This document shows positions 49,731 through 60,841 of a DNA stretch of 64,000 nt, piece after piece. The notes below the pieces were generated by a model, which made no database searches, had not been told where the DNA came from, and saw only the letters and a list, made by a program, of their open reading frames with translations. Each line of letters begins with the position of its first letter. Position 1 is the stretch's first letter. Source of the DNA: Eremophila alpestris peregrina (lineage: Eukaryota; Chordata; Aves; Passeriformes; Alaudidae); NCBI GenBank assembly GCA_009792885.1, contig WMCF01000012.1:12376023-12440022 (forward strand), given 5' to 3'. A program made the position numbers and the translations under genes.

Positions 49731-52700
49731 TTTTTTTGAAAACTGGCAAACAAAAGATTGTATTTTATTTGTTTACATTAAAACAACAAACAGCTTGATT
49801 TTTGCTAGCTTGATTTCTAGTAAAACACTCATTGTTTTTCTTGTTACACTGATGAAACAACTCTCAGTGTCAACTAGTGTTTTCTAGTGTTTGTTGACAG
49901 TCATTAAAAGGAAGATCCTGGCATCACGTAGGCTAGAGGCACCAAATGCTGTGCCATTTCCACATAAGATTTTTCAGAGGCATTGGTGTGCTCCCCTGAG
50001 ATGACATCTAAAGCCAACCAAAAAGGAGCCTCAATTGCTAAAGTGAGAAAGGCAAACTGGCTTGATGAAGATAAGATTATAGTGTCTCTCGTGAAACCTA
50101 AAATGGAAGAACCAAATTAAATAAAGTATAATCCTGCGCAGAGGATTTTGAACTTGATTTAATGGCATGATATCAGTTTCACTATGTTTAATACTCTTAT
50201 GAGCTTACTGAGTTGCACACACAGTGTCAATTCCATTCAAAGCAACCTTTACCACAATGCACCAGTTAATTTTTGTCTTCAGGGTACAGTAATTATGCTG
50301 ACATACTGCAAAATAATTACTCACTACACACATCTGAAAATACCACATGGCACAGATTTAAATTTCGTCCTTTCTCTGGTATGATCTCAAGATACTCATT
50401 GATGGTAGCTAAATGAGGAATTGTAATTTTATTGTCACATCCCAAGCAATATAGCTTACAATTTTGTACTCTGCTATCCACCACTGCTGAGGAAATTGGA
50501 AGATAATCCTTTTTTATTGAATATAATTTTTGCTGCATTTGGACAGCTATACAATTCAAGACAAGAATTTTCTTAATTTTTTGCTGAAGAAAATAGGACC
50601 ACTGCTAAAAATGTTGCCTGTATATGCTGGTAAGAACTTAAACTTCTTTTCTTACTGCAGGAGCAAAAGAGTGTGAAGGCTAGAAAACAAAAGTACTACT
50701 GTTAGATGACAATATCCTAAACCTCTTTTTCATTTATACTTTTATTAAAATTGTTTACAGGAATAGTGGTTTAAAGAATGTATTTACTCCCCCTCAAAAA
50801 AAGAAACTATAAGCACTATATTTTAATTGTTTAAGAATATTTTTCCAAAGGTTTGAAATGAAAAAAATTACTCTATATACTTTACATGAAAAAGGGAATT
50901 AACTGTGCTTACAGCATTAAAAAATTGAAAAAGAAAATAAAGTTTTTGAAAATGTCAAAAATAGGTGTTTTACCTTGATGTCATTGTTCTGTTATCTTTT
51001 TCTTTATGTAACTTTAAAAAAATCATATTTATGCAAAATTTGAGACAAGTAAGGTCTGACTCACTATTTCTGCCCTTATCAAACTGACACATATTTTATT
51101 ACCTTACAGGTATTGATAGTCAGAGACTCTTCTGGCTCAAGTATAATGTCCTGAACTTTTGATGCCAAAGGTCTATCAAGAATAGAAGATCCTAAATAAC
51201 TAATTTTCTCTTATAATCAAAATCATATTCAATTTTTATTTTACACAACCTAAATGAATCAGAAAGCAAAAAGTAAACAGATTTGTCCACAAATGAAGAG
51301 CCCTGGTGAAAAAGAGCAACTTCTCTATCTTTGGATTTCTGCCTTTTCTGTCCAGCTGGAATGGTTTGCTTCATGTGTAGGTAGAAATAAACCTTGAATT
51401 TTCTCTAGGAAAGAAGAAGTAGTGCTTTGGTAATTCCAGTCGTTGATTCTGTTCCTTCTGTTTTCCAACCACACCACATGGTTCCCTGACTTTATGCAAC
51501 TTTAAACAAAAGCCCATGTGAGAAATGATACAAGCAGCCAAGGTTTACCCATTTCTGCAAATCTAATTTCTAGATATCCCCATTTGACTGTTAGCATGGA
51601 ACTCCAGTTTCAATCCTTAGCAAAATGGGCTTCTTATGCAGATAAGGCCAGAGTGCAGTGCTGCCACAGTTGGGAAGGGCATAATTCCTTCTAATTCTTT
51701 CATCAAAGTTTATCTCTGCTAAGCACAGCAATACAACCTTCTTCCCCCTTGGGTGCTGTTAACAGGCTTGTTAATTAGTCATCAATAGCTGTCAAATTGT
51801 TAAACAAGCAGCAAACACCCAATGGTAACAGTATTAAGCTGTGGAATTGCTGATGAGCCCTGGCTTCAGTAAATTGTTATTTGAAATTTAGAACATGCTC
51901 TTCTCCACTGAAGTCCTGTGGCAGAGTTTCTGTCCCCTGACTGTATAATCAGGTGATTAGTGGTGGAGAAGTCCTGACTGAAGCATTCTACAGTGAATAT
52001 TCTGCTGTGCTAAAAGGCAGAAAATGTTTGCATTTCAACACAAACCCAAGGTCATCAGTCACTCTGGTAACACAAATCACTCTATGGATGAAGTGAATGA
52101 CTTGACTTTAAAATCTGCTGGGGAAAGGAGAGAAGGAATGTTTTGTCCAATTTTTTTTCGTAAGCCACTTTAGAAATGCAGCAGGAAACTGCTTGTTACT
52201 TATTGATGCTGAAAGAGAAGAACGAGCCTGCCAAATGGCAGACTGATGACACAAACTTCTGGCAATCTTTTGCCTCTTTTGAAAGTATGTTTCTAAGTAA
52301 AATACAAATCCTTACCTACCACTGCAGCAGCCATTATGTGAATTCCAGTAGAGAGAGAAGGCTGAAACTTTACGAGCTGGGAGCCTGAGCATTTCCTCAG
52401 ACACCCTCATTTATTAAAAGAAAACATCACACTATATGAGTGCAGGTTTATGATTAACTCGTGGTGCAATGCTTGGCAATGCCTGCAAGAATGATGATGC
52501 GTCATGCCAAGTTGTGCTAGAGTTGAGTTTGAAAACCAATGAAAGCACTTTCTTTCTGTCCAAACAGTGTAAAAAATCACAATGTTCAATAACCATCTGA
52601 GCTCTCACTCCTGGTGACATGATTTACTGCTGAGTTCTTCAGCTTTCCTGATAAGGCCTAAGTCTTCCACAGAGGACACACAATCCAGTTAAATGGTTGG

Positions 52701-52740
52701 AGTGAATTGGTTTTGTTAAGCACAATAGAATTGCACACAT

Positions 52741-52835
52741 CTGGGCCCTAATCTGAAAACCACTGAGGTCAGTAGGAATCATTCCAATGATTGCAGAAGG
52801 CTTTTTGTCAACTGCTTGATGAAATCTTGATTTGA
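52741..52835. repeat. Possible ancient amniote interspersed repeat
   Basis: 'gggccctaatctgaaaacc' followed by 'gtcagtaggaatcattcc' and a partly inverted continuation resembles a family with a palindromic TCAnTGGGAATCATTCC-type core that I associate with reptile and bird genomes. The match is by memory and approximate. Confidence 0.3.
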
Positions 52836-53233
52836 AATGTATCTGTCTGCGTTGCTGATTTTAAAATTGGTGGTTTTGAGGGAAGGGGAAATATTAATAG
52901 CTTGTCATGTTAGTATGGCTTAAGATAGTGCTAAAAATGTCTTCTCACACAGCCATTCAATAAAGATTTGATAAAAAAAAAAAAAAGGAAAAAAAGAAAA
53001 AAAAAGAAGACCTGCAACTATTTTTGGCGAAGTACTGTATAGCTGGCCAATTTTACAGACTTCAGCTAGGGACAAAAGAAGTCCCTAAAAGACCCAGAAA
53101 AGAATAACAGTGTCTCTATACATATTTTCAGCATAATGGAGTTCATGACATCTAAGTTTTTTCTGTCTGTCAGTCTCTCAGACCCTCTTAATAGCTGCAA
53201 AAGGAAATATCCTGTCTGCAGACTGCATAAATT

Positions 53234-53265
53234 AAAAAAAAAAAAAAAAAAAAACGTTTTTTTTT
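53234..53265. repeat. A21-CG-T9 homopolymer junction
   Basis: A run of 21 A, then CG, then 9 T. It lies exactly where the retroviral coding similarity stops. It may be an insertion breakpoint, a tail-to-head joint or an assembly joint. Confidence 0.85.
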
Positions 53266-53935
53266 GGCACATGAGCATATACATGAGGTACCTTCAGAGT
53301 CATGTTTTCTACACATGCAGTGATGTCCTGCCACAGTTCAGCAGCCCAGATGGTTTTACCCCTGCACTGCCAATTGGTTTCCTTCCACTGCTGCAGCCAC
53401 TCCCACATGGCATTAGCCACCATCCAGCATTCAGTGTAGAGTTCAAGCCACTTTTCTCATTCAGCAATCTCTAGGGCTAGTTGAATGGCTTTTATTTCTG
53501 TAAATAGGCTTGATTCACCTTTCCCCTCAGCAGCCTCAGTGATTTATTGTGTGGGACTCCACACAGCAGCTTTTCACCTCCAGTGGTTTTCTATCACATG
53601 GCAGAATCCATCAGTAGATGCAGCACAGCCTCTTCTATTTTCTGGTAACTTGATATATGGTGGTGTTTCTTGGTCACATGTCACCTTCTCATTGAGGCAA
53701 TGCTCAAAATCTCTGGCTTCTGGGGAAGCCATAATCTCTTCTAGGATTTCTGACAAATTGGGTTTTCCTATTTGGGCTCATTGTGTAATTAATGCTACAC
53801 ATTTATGCTATGTAACTCTGGTAGTATGATGTGTTGAGGAGTGGTTTCCCATTTGATTTTCCTTGCTCCTTTTAATTTCTTTGTTGAAGGATCTGCTTCT
53901 TAATCTAGCCTCTCCTTTCCTACTGTTATTTCCTC

Positions 53936-53990
53936 TCCTCTTTCTTCTTCTTCTTTTCTTCTTCTTCTTCCCCTTCTTCTTCCTCCCTTA
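53936..53990 (+). repeat. (CTT)n pyrimidine tract
   Basis: Pure C/T with repeated CTT units, inside the retroviral internal region. Confidence 0.85.
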
Positions 53991-54669
53991 CTAATCAGTG
54001 AGGAATGGGTCGTTCATTTTTTCATTTTCACTACTGGACAATTACTGTAGTTGTGGTTTGAGCCCTTGTCTCAGCCATAGTGTCCTCAAATGCAGTTTGG
54101 GTTCCTTCCTCAACTACAATCCTCTGAGAGTACTGAACAGTGGCTCAGCAGACACAGGCCAGGCCCCAGCACAGGGCCAGAAGCTGCTGGTTTTCATGGG
54201 GGTAAGCAAAGCACCCTTCTGTTGGCTGAAGGGGTGGTTTGTTAGCGTTGTTTACCTGTTCAGGTGTAAAGTCCCAGGCAAAGGGAGGTGATAACCACCC
54301 TAGGAACCTGCCTAAATCCTTCCATGCTCCCTGCCATCAAGGAACTCAATGCCTCAGGGCAGATTTCAGTAGCTCCTCGCCTAAAAAAGTTATTTTCTCT
54401 TACACCGAGATGATGAGAGAATCCATGAATGCCATAGTGTACCAACTGTATTAGCTAATATTATCAATAGGGCAATGACCATGCAAGTCTGCAATATGAA
54501 ATCATTCACATCTACCTTGGGCAGGGAGAAGGAAGTATATTCACTCATCATCATTTTTGTTAATATGTTCCCAAACTATAAACTGATAAGCAGTGTAGCT
54601 AACAAATGCCGTGTGCCACACAGGAGTTTCCTACTTGATAATTCGTATTTACCATTTACTTTAGCATTA

Positions 54670-54712
54670 CATATATATATGTATTTATATATACACAAAT
54701 ATATATATATAA
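54670..54712. repeat. Interrupted (TA)n microsatellite
   Basis: Alternating TA with GTATT and CACAA interruptions, inside the retroviral leader. Confidence 0.85.
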
Positions 54713-54727
54713 AACTTCCTTTATCTC

Positions 54728-54745
54728 ACCCCACCCTGGGTGCCA
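54728..54745 (-). promoter_or_regulatory. Decayed retroviral primer-binding site, lysine-tRNA type
   Basis: Eight bases inside the LTR end, the minus strand reads TGGCACCCAGGGTGGGGT. By my comparison this matches 14 of 18 bases complementary to the 3' end of a lysine tRNA (the type used by HERV-K-like viruses). The change at position 5 is the G-to-A expected from CpG decay. Its position directly next to the LTR confirms that this LTR is the 5' one and that the provirus is on the minus strand. Confidence 0.65.
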
Positions 54746-54753
54746 AAAAAGAC

Positions 54754-55321
54754 TGTAGTGGTTTGACCTTGGCTGGGTGCCTGGTGCCCTCAAAGCCACT
54801 CTAACACTCTCCCTCCCAAAGGGACAGGGGAGAGAATAAGATGGAAAACAACTTGCAGTTAAGTAATTTTACTAAAGCAGAAAAAAATGCAAGCAAAAGG
54901 TTGCATACACATAAAGGGAAAGGTATGTGTCTACTTCTTATCAGTAAGCAATGTTCATGCACTTCCCAGGAGACAGGGCTTCAGCACACATAGTGGTTGC
55001 TCTGAAAAGCAAACGTTGCAGAATAACAAATGCCTCCCTGTTCCTCCCCTCTCCTTAGCTTCTATATCTGAGCTGATACAATACAGTATGGGATATCCTT
55101 CGGGTCAGTTTGGGTCAGCTGGCCTGGTTGTGTTCCTTCCCAGGATTTTGTCCACTCCTAGCCCTTAGATGGGGGCAGAAGAATGTCAGAGGGACAGCAC
55201 TGCTCAGCAGTAGCCAAAACACTGGTGTGTTATCAACACCCTTTCCAGCTATAAATGTAAAGCACTGTACTGTGAGGGCTGCTAAGGAAAAATTAACACT
55301 CTCTTAGTCAGACCCAAAACA
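54754..55321 (-). mobile_element. 5' LTR of the truncated provirus
   Basis: On the minus strand the LTR runs from TGTTTTGGGTCTGACTAAG (55,321) to CAAACCACTACA (54,754), about 568 bp with TG...CA ends. It shares landmarks with the solo LTR at 18,648-19,222: 'ttgataacacaccagtgttt', 'ctgctgagcagtgctg' and 'tgacccaaactgacc'. The family is the same or closely related, but the two copies are clearly diverged. The following primer-binding site shows it is the 5' LTR. Confidence 0.85.
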
Positions 55322-58300
55322 AGCAGTTATTCAGGAACATTGAGACAAATTAGAAAGGCATACAGGGATTATTGACCAAGTGATTTCTGGAGTGCTACAC
55401 ATGAACAAATAGGAGAGCACAAGGGAAAAAAAACAAGTGCGTGTATATATTTACAAAAGTGTATACCTGAAATTATTACAGAGAAAGTAATATCTTACTT
55501 TCAAGTTTTGCATATATCTCATTAGAATCAGCTACCTTTCATCTGTGTTGTAGAATATCCCCTTCTTAAGCAGTCTCAATGATTTTTATACATTGTCGGA
55601 AAGCCTAATCACACAGGAATGCCATGTTCATTGCAATGTAAGTGAAGAGTGTCAACATTGATAAATATGTCATCTTCACATTGGCATGTTTAGAGATGGA
55701 AGCTTTAAATGAAAAAGGGAAAAAGTATTCCTAGAGGGTAATATCTTGGAACATGAAAAATAGTGCACAAATCAAAATGGAGACATACACACATTTGCCA
55801 CAGGCACTGTTGAAAAGTTGGGGGGAAACTCAGGAGTTTGTATTTTAATACAGGAGGAATATGTGCAATTCTAAAGCAGTTTGAATAGGTCGATGATTGT
55901 TTTTTCTTACATGCATGTTACCTGTTGAAAATTCCATTATATTATTGTCAAAATGAAGTCTTCTAGAATCTTCATGATTGCATTACTAATGTTCTTCTCT
56001 GAAAATATATTACATGCATATTACATATATTACATTTCTCCACTTTCTTCATCCTTGAAAGTATCATTCCTAAGCACAAATTCATAACCCTTCCCTGCTT
56101 CACCTTCCCAAAACTGTCAATTAATTAATCCCATTACGGAACTATCACAGGTCATCTTGTTGCTTCTGTCTCCAAATAAAATACATGGCATCAGGATTTC
56201 TTTCATGCCTGGCTTTATCTATTATAGCTATTAGGTAATTCATTATTCATTCTATTAGGTAATTCATGCATTTCTGAGAGGAAGAAATGCCTTTACTATC
56301 TGTTGTTTTTAGTGGATATATGTTTTAGGAATCAATGGTACTAATCCTGTTTAAAAAAAATAATCTTTTCATTAGGTAATGCTCCTTAACTACTGTCAGT
56401 AGAAATACCTGTTTTACTCCTGTGCCAGGTTTCTTTTTCTAGAAGGGTTCCTCATAAACCATAAACTCAATCAAACTCCTTTGTTGAATAAGGTGAAAAT
56501 AAGGACCTGAGTGAACTTTCTTCATCAAGGAGAGCAAGGAATGTGATGTCAGACCTGGCTTAACAACGTGTTATCAAAAATATTGATGACTTCCATAAGC
56601 AAATATTTAGTTCACCTAAAGAACCACTATATTTTTAGCCACTTTTAAAACAACATTTTGTTCAGAAGAATTAGAATGTGACCCTGTAGAGATGATAAGA
56701 GAGAAAAAAGCCAACAGAACAATCATATGCTTTTCAGCTCCATCTGAAAGATAGAGAGGTAAGTACATCTTTCCACTCTACATGGAATGAATTTCATCCA
56801 TTATCTTTGTTTCTTAACATGAATGAATATTCTCTATGGAAAATGCAATAAATTAAAGAACTTGTGTATAAGAGAATATAACTGACATGATCCATGGATA
56901 TGATCTAATATAATCTGTTAATGTAAGTGAAGTTATACTGTCACATGCAAACTTTGAGTTCAACTACAAATGTGGCATCTACATTTTATGCATGAACTTA
57001 CACAAGAAAAGAAAGCTTTGTAAAGAATAGATTTTCACAGATGTCCCAGTCTTGACCATGTTTTTCTTAAGCTTCTTCCAAGCAGTGAATCTTGAGTAAG
57101 CATGACATTAAATAGTAGCCATCGTCATTTGTAAGAGTCTAGGGAAAGGACACCACATTAAAGTATCTCTACACACTCAATTAAAACACAGTCCAAAATT
57201 AAAATGGATTTTGAAGCATCAGTGAATGTCTGCCAAAAAATTGTGCCAACCCACATCCACTTTGTCTGCAGTATTTACTGCACAGGCAGAAAACACATTT
57301 GTCCATGAATGGTGCCTTGTGGGATTTCATTCCAAAGCTGTTCTTTAAGGATTTAGATAAAATAAGTCCCTCAGCTACTAGTAGTTTTCAAGAATGCCCA
57401 TGAGTGTGGTTCAGTGTATCAATAACTCTTTGTTACTGTCTTTGATTACACATTGGCATTCTACAAAACACAGAAATTGAAAAATGGGAATCATAAGAAC
57501 CAAGTTTTCAAAGAACCTGCGTTCCTAATCTCTGTAACCCTGTAATTTAACTCATTTGTGTGGTTATCATTTGAGATGTTTTATAATTACAGTTCCTATA
57601 GTTTTGTAATAATTCATTTTGCCTACTCATGTTTATGATTTTCCAAAATCGGAAAGAAATATATTTTTAATATGTATTATAATAAAATAACCATTTCATG
57701 TGACAACAAGATTTATTAAATTGAAGGAATGGAAGTGCTGTCCAAAAACCAAAGAGCTCATTTATAGTAACTTTGCTAAAAGGCACAATATAAAACAAAG
57801 CTTTTCTGAGACTCAAAAAACCAAAGAGATATTGCCTGTGTGCTGACGTGGGTGGGAAGAATGTCTCAGACTCATGGCAGTTGACAGGAGAACAGAAAAT
57901 TGTCCATTCATGCTACAGACCCAGTCATGTTCTGCTCTTCCAGTGTCCCCAGTACAGGTCAAAAGTGAGTAATTTTTGTTTACAACAGGTCTTAAACAAT
58001 ATTGGTCAAAGGTATTTGTATAATTTAACTGGATTTGATGGAGCAGAAATGCACTAGTGGAATAGTCCTGACCTTAAGTGTCAGTTTTGTGTGCTATGGG
58101 CCCTGCTATCCGTTTGATTTCTGGGACTTTACATAGGGAGAGAGCTCATGTATCTCATCTTGGCAACAAAAAACATAACATGGGGTCTAGGACATCTAGA
58201 ATTTCAAGTTACAGAAGAGAGAAAAATGCACAAATTCTTTTCTCTTCCAGAAAGTTCTCTAAAGACTAGAATATCATGGAGAGAAGCTCCTGATACTGTG

Positions 58301-59279
58301 GTACAGATGAATGTAACTGATCTTATATTTTCAGTACTAACCACTGTAGCTGGGATTCAAGGTCTATTAAGCTTCCGCAAAGAAATTGTTATCAGAGAGT
58401 ATCAGCAAAATGCAAGTGCTTGTGTATAATAACCCCCTACTTACTCAGCCAAAAAGTTTAGCTTGTGATGTTTCTCAGTACCATTCCTGCTAACTACATA
58501 TAATAAATAAGTATATAAATAAGTCACAGACAAGAACAATACCAAGTTTTATTTAGATACTTCACAATTGGTAGTTGCCTTTACTGATTCTATAGAATGT
58601 TGTTGTGTTAAATTATATAACTTATCACTGCTTTTGAACTTCAATTAATCTCCTACGTATAAAAATCATTAATTAATGATTTTAGACATTTCTAAGGGGT
58701 TTATTTCCTTTTGAGAAAGAAAAGCTGACTTTTGCCTTAATACAGGAGATTATCTCTTTCTCCCTTCATAGTTTACAGAACAGCCAAAATTACAAAGGAA
58801 CTAACTTTATTGCCTGCAAGGAAAAATAGTGCTTGTGGCATGAAGGAAACAAGCTTCTAAAAGGGAGAGTATAAATACACTCAGTGTTTCCAGGCTTTCT
58901 TTTGAAAATAATGTTTTTTTCTTTGAAAAGATGTCTGTCAATATGAAAAGCAAACACAACCAGTGGTTACTACCACACGCAGATGAAATTATAGGACTGC
59001 AACAGGACAGCATTTTTAGCTGCAAAGCCTGTGGTGAAAACAATTCTGAAAATAATGGTAGGTCTTGCTAGGCAAGGTAAATACATGAACTGGTTACTTT
59101 CGAAAAAAAAAAAATAGTATTTCTGGTATTAAAAGTCTATATACAGCTTCTGAAGCCACTCAGTCAAATTAAAGAAATGTAGCGAAATTATTCTCACTAC
59201 TCCAAATACACTAAACTGCCATTCAAAAGGAAAAGGAGTAACATCAGCCTTTTATGAACAGAAGAGAACATAGATTTAG
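55322..59279. other. Non-coding AT-rich DNA, one unrecognised open frame
   Basis: No exon is recognised. A 16-bp word, 'ctattaggtaattcat', recurs at about 56,230 and 56,253. An open frame of 93 codons (58,148-58,429) with a hydrophobic stretch is discussed under findings. A 22-bp perfect palindrome lies at 58,662-58,683. Confidence 0.5.
58662..58683. repeat. Perfect 22-bp palindrome, homeodomain-like core
   Basis: AAAATCATTAA is followed directly by its reverse complement TTAATGATTTT. The centre ATTAATTAAT contains paired ATTA/TAAT words as bound by homeodomain dimers. The symmetry is certain; function is inference. Confidence 0.6.
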
Positions 59280-59585
59280 TGGGTTTAGTTCTGGCCAAAT
59301 GCCAATTCACCCACTAGAATTATTTATTCGTTTCCTGATGTGAGATCTGGATTAGGAGTAGGGCAAAACAGGCTCAAAGCTTTAAAGGGTATAAAGAAAA
59401 CTTTATTAATAGAATTGAAAGAAAAATAATAAGAAAATCAGAATAAACCTTCAGAACACTTATCCTCCCCTACATCCTGTTTTCTTTCCCATTGACAATG
59501 TCAAGAGACAAAATCTGGGACTTTCCGTCAGTTTACCATCTCTAAAATAGTCTCTCTTCAGTTCACTTAGGGAGAGGAGTTTCTC
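59280..59585 (-). mobile_element. 3' part of an LTR, bordered by the assembly gap
   Basis: On the minus strand an AATAAAGTTTTC polyadenylation segment (signal at about 59,402-59,407) is followed by a U5-like tail that ends ...GCCAGAACTAAACCCA at 59,280, giving a terminal CA. This pattern is familiar from songbird ERV LTRs. The 5' part is lost in the run of Ns. Its sequence differs from the LTR at 60,842-61,719, and the bases outside the two elements do not match as a target duplication, so the two are probably separate insertions. Confidence 0.68.
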
Positions 59586-60445
59586 NNNNNNNNNNNNNNN
59601 NNNNNNNNNNNNNNNNNNNNNNNNNNNNNNNNNNNNNNNNNNNNNNNNNNNNNNNNNNNNNNNNNNNNNNNNNNNNNNNNNNNNNNNNNNNNNNNNNNNN
59701 NNNNNNNNNNNNNNNNNNNNNNNNNNNNNNNNNNNNNNNNNNNNNNNNNNNNNNNNNNNNNNNNNNNNNNNNNNNNNNNNNNNNNNNNNNNNNNNNNNNN
59801 NNNNNNNNNNNNNNNNNNNNNNNNNNNNNNNNNNNNNNNNNNNNNNNNNNNNNNNNNNNNNNNNNNNNNNNNNNNNNNNNNNNNNNNNNNNNNNNNNNNN
59901 NNNNNNNNNNNNNNNNNNNNNNNNNNNNNNNNNNNNNNNNNNNNNNNNNNNNNNNNNNNNNNNNNNNNNNNNNNNNNNNNNNNNNNNNNNNNNNNNNNNN
60001 NNNNNNNNNNNNNNNNNNNNNNNNNNNNNNNNNNNNNNNNNNNNNNNNNNNNNNNNNNNNNNNNNNNNNNNNNNNNNNNNNNNNNNNNNNNNNNNNNNNN
60101 NNNNNNNNNNNNNNNNNNNNNNNNNNNNNNNNNNNNNNNNNNNNNNNNNNNNNNNNNNNNNNNNNNNNNNNNNNNNNNNNNNNNNNNNNNNNNNNNNNNN
60201 NNNNNNNNNNNNNNNNNNNNNNNNNNNNNNNNNNNNNNNNNNNNNNNNNNNNNNNNNNNNNNNNNNNNNNNNNNNNNNNNNNNNNNNNNNNNNNNNNNNN
60301 NNNNNNNNNNNNNNNNNNNNNNNNNNNNNNNNNNNNNNNNNNNNNNNNNNNNNNNNNNNNNNNNNNNNNNNNNNNNNNNNNNNNNNNNNNNNNNNNNNNN
60401 NNNNNNNNNNNNNNNNNNNNNNNNNNNNNNNNNNNNNNNNNNNNN
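59586..60445. other. Assembly gap (860 N)
   Basis: 860 consecutive Ns flanked on both sides by retroviral DNA, with GC-rich sequence to the right. The gap probably hides the body of one or two ERVs. Open frames reported across it are meaningless. Confidence 0.99.
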
Positions 60446-60817
60446 TTATGCCGAGACAGCCGCAGTGGCACAGTGCCACACTGGCCAGGCCAATTTCCAC
60501 TGAGCCGTCCCAGCTACAGGGCCACCCCTGGACCGGGATGGTGGTGGCCACTTCCAGCCCAGGCACTCCTGGCCTCAGGGCCATCCTCAGCATCAACCAC
60601 GGGGCCACTCCTGCCTCTGGTCCCGGCTGCATGGTTGCTCCCGGTGCTGGTGGATCCCCTGGCTGGATGGTCCAGCAGCACCACTGGAAAAAAAGGACCA
60701 CCAGGGGCTCCGCCAGGAAGGGGCCCCAGCCACCCTGCCGGGATGCGGCCTGATGGGCTCCCTGGTTCTCAGGTTTCTGGGTCGAATTGACATCCGAGAT
60801 GTCAGGAAAAGTCTTTT
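60446..60817 (-). mobile_element. GC-rich leader of an endogenous retrovirus
   Basis: Lies directly 3', in element orientation, of the LTR and PBS-like site at 60,818-61,719, and runs into the gap. It is GC-rich and open for more than 100 codons on the minus strand (e.g. GGWGPFLAEPLVVLF), with no protein domain that I recognise. It is probably a non-coding leader or the start of gag, and the open frame may simply reflect GC content. Confidence 0.5.
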
Positions 60818-60835
60818 TTCCCAAGTCCTGCGCCA
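60818..60835 (-). promoter_or_regulatory. Possible primer-binding site
   Basis: The minus strand reads TGGCGCAGGACTTGGGAA six bases inside the LTR end, the expected position for a primer-binding site. The match to lysine tRNA is only about 12 of 18, so the primer is uncertain. Confidence 0.4.
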
Positions 60836-60841
60836 GAAAAA

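Larger units (their letters stand above)
47901..53256. other. Non-coding AT-rich DNA with a possible LTR relic
   Basis: No gene recognised. Contains poly(A) tracts (about 49,060-49,071; 52,973-53,008; 53,234-53,254), a short direct repeat (about 49,337-49,374) and a possible LTR end at 49,560-49,730. The stretch 51,720-51,880, with several TTAATTAG/ATTA-type words, is a candidate conserved non-coding element. Confidence 0.5.
53257..54753 (-). mobile_element. Internal remnant of an endogenous retrovirus (leader to RNase H)
   Basis: Downstream of the 5' LTR on the minus strand come the primer-binding site, about 800 bp of leader or gag-like DNA without a long frame, and a pol segment. The pol segment lies in one frame from 53,756 to about 53,232 and looks like the RNase H domain: ASTDGFCHVIENHW near 53,600 (first catalytic Asp kept), then FTEIKAIQLALEIAE, then YTECWMVANAMWEW, where a Glu stands in place of the usual catalytic Asp. 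Three in-frame stops interrupt it, one just after ENHWR, one about ten codons later and one just after ALEIAE. Protease, reverse transcriptase, integrase, env and the 3' LTR are absent, so the provirus is internally deleted and 3'-truncated. I do not assign it firmly to a class: the pol piece looks ERVL-like and the primer-binding site lysine-type. Confidence 0.8.

Noticed and set aside
53136..53474. 112-codon plus-strand frame with a lysine run
   Set aside because: The lysines come from the 21-base A run, and the rest is antisense to the retroviral RNase H.
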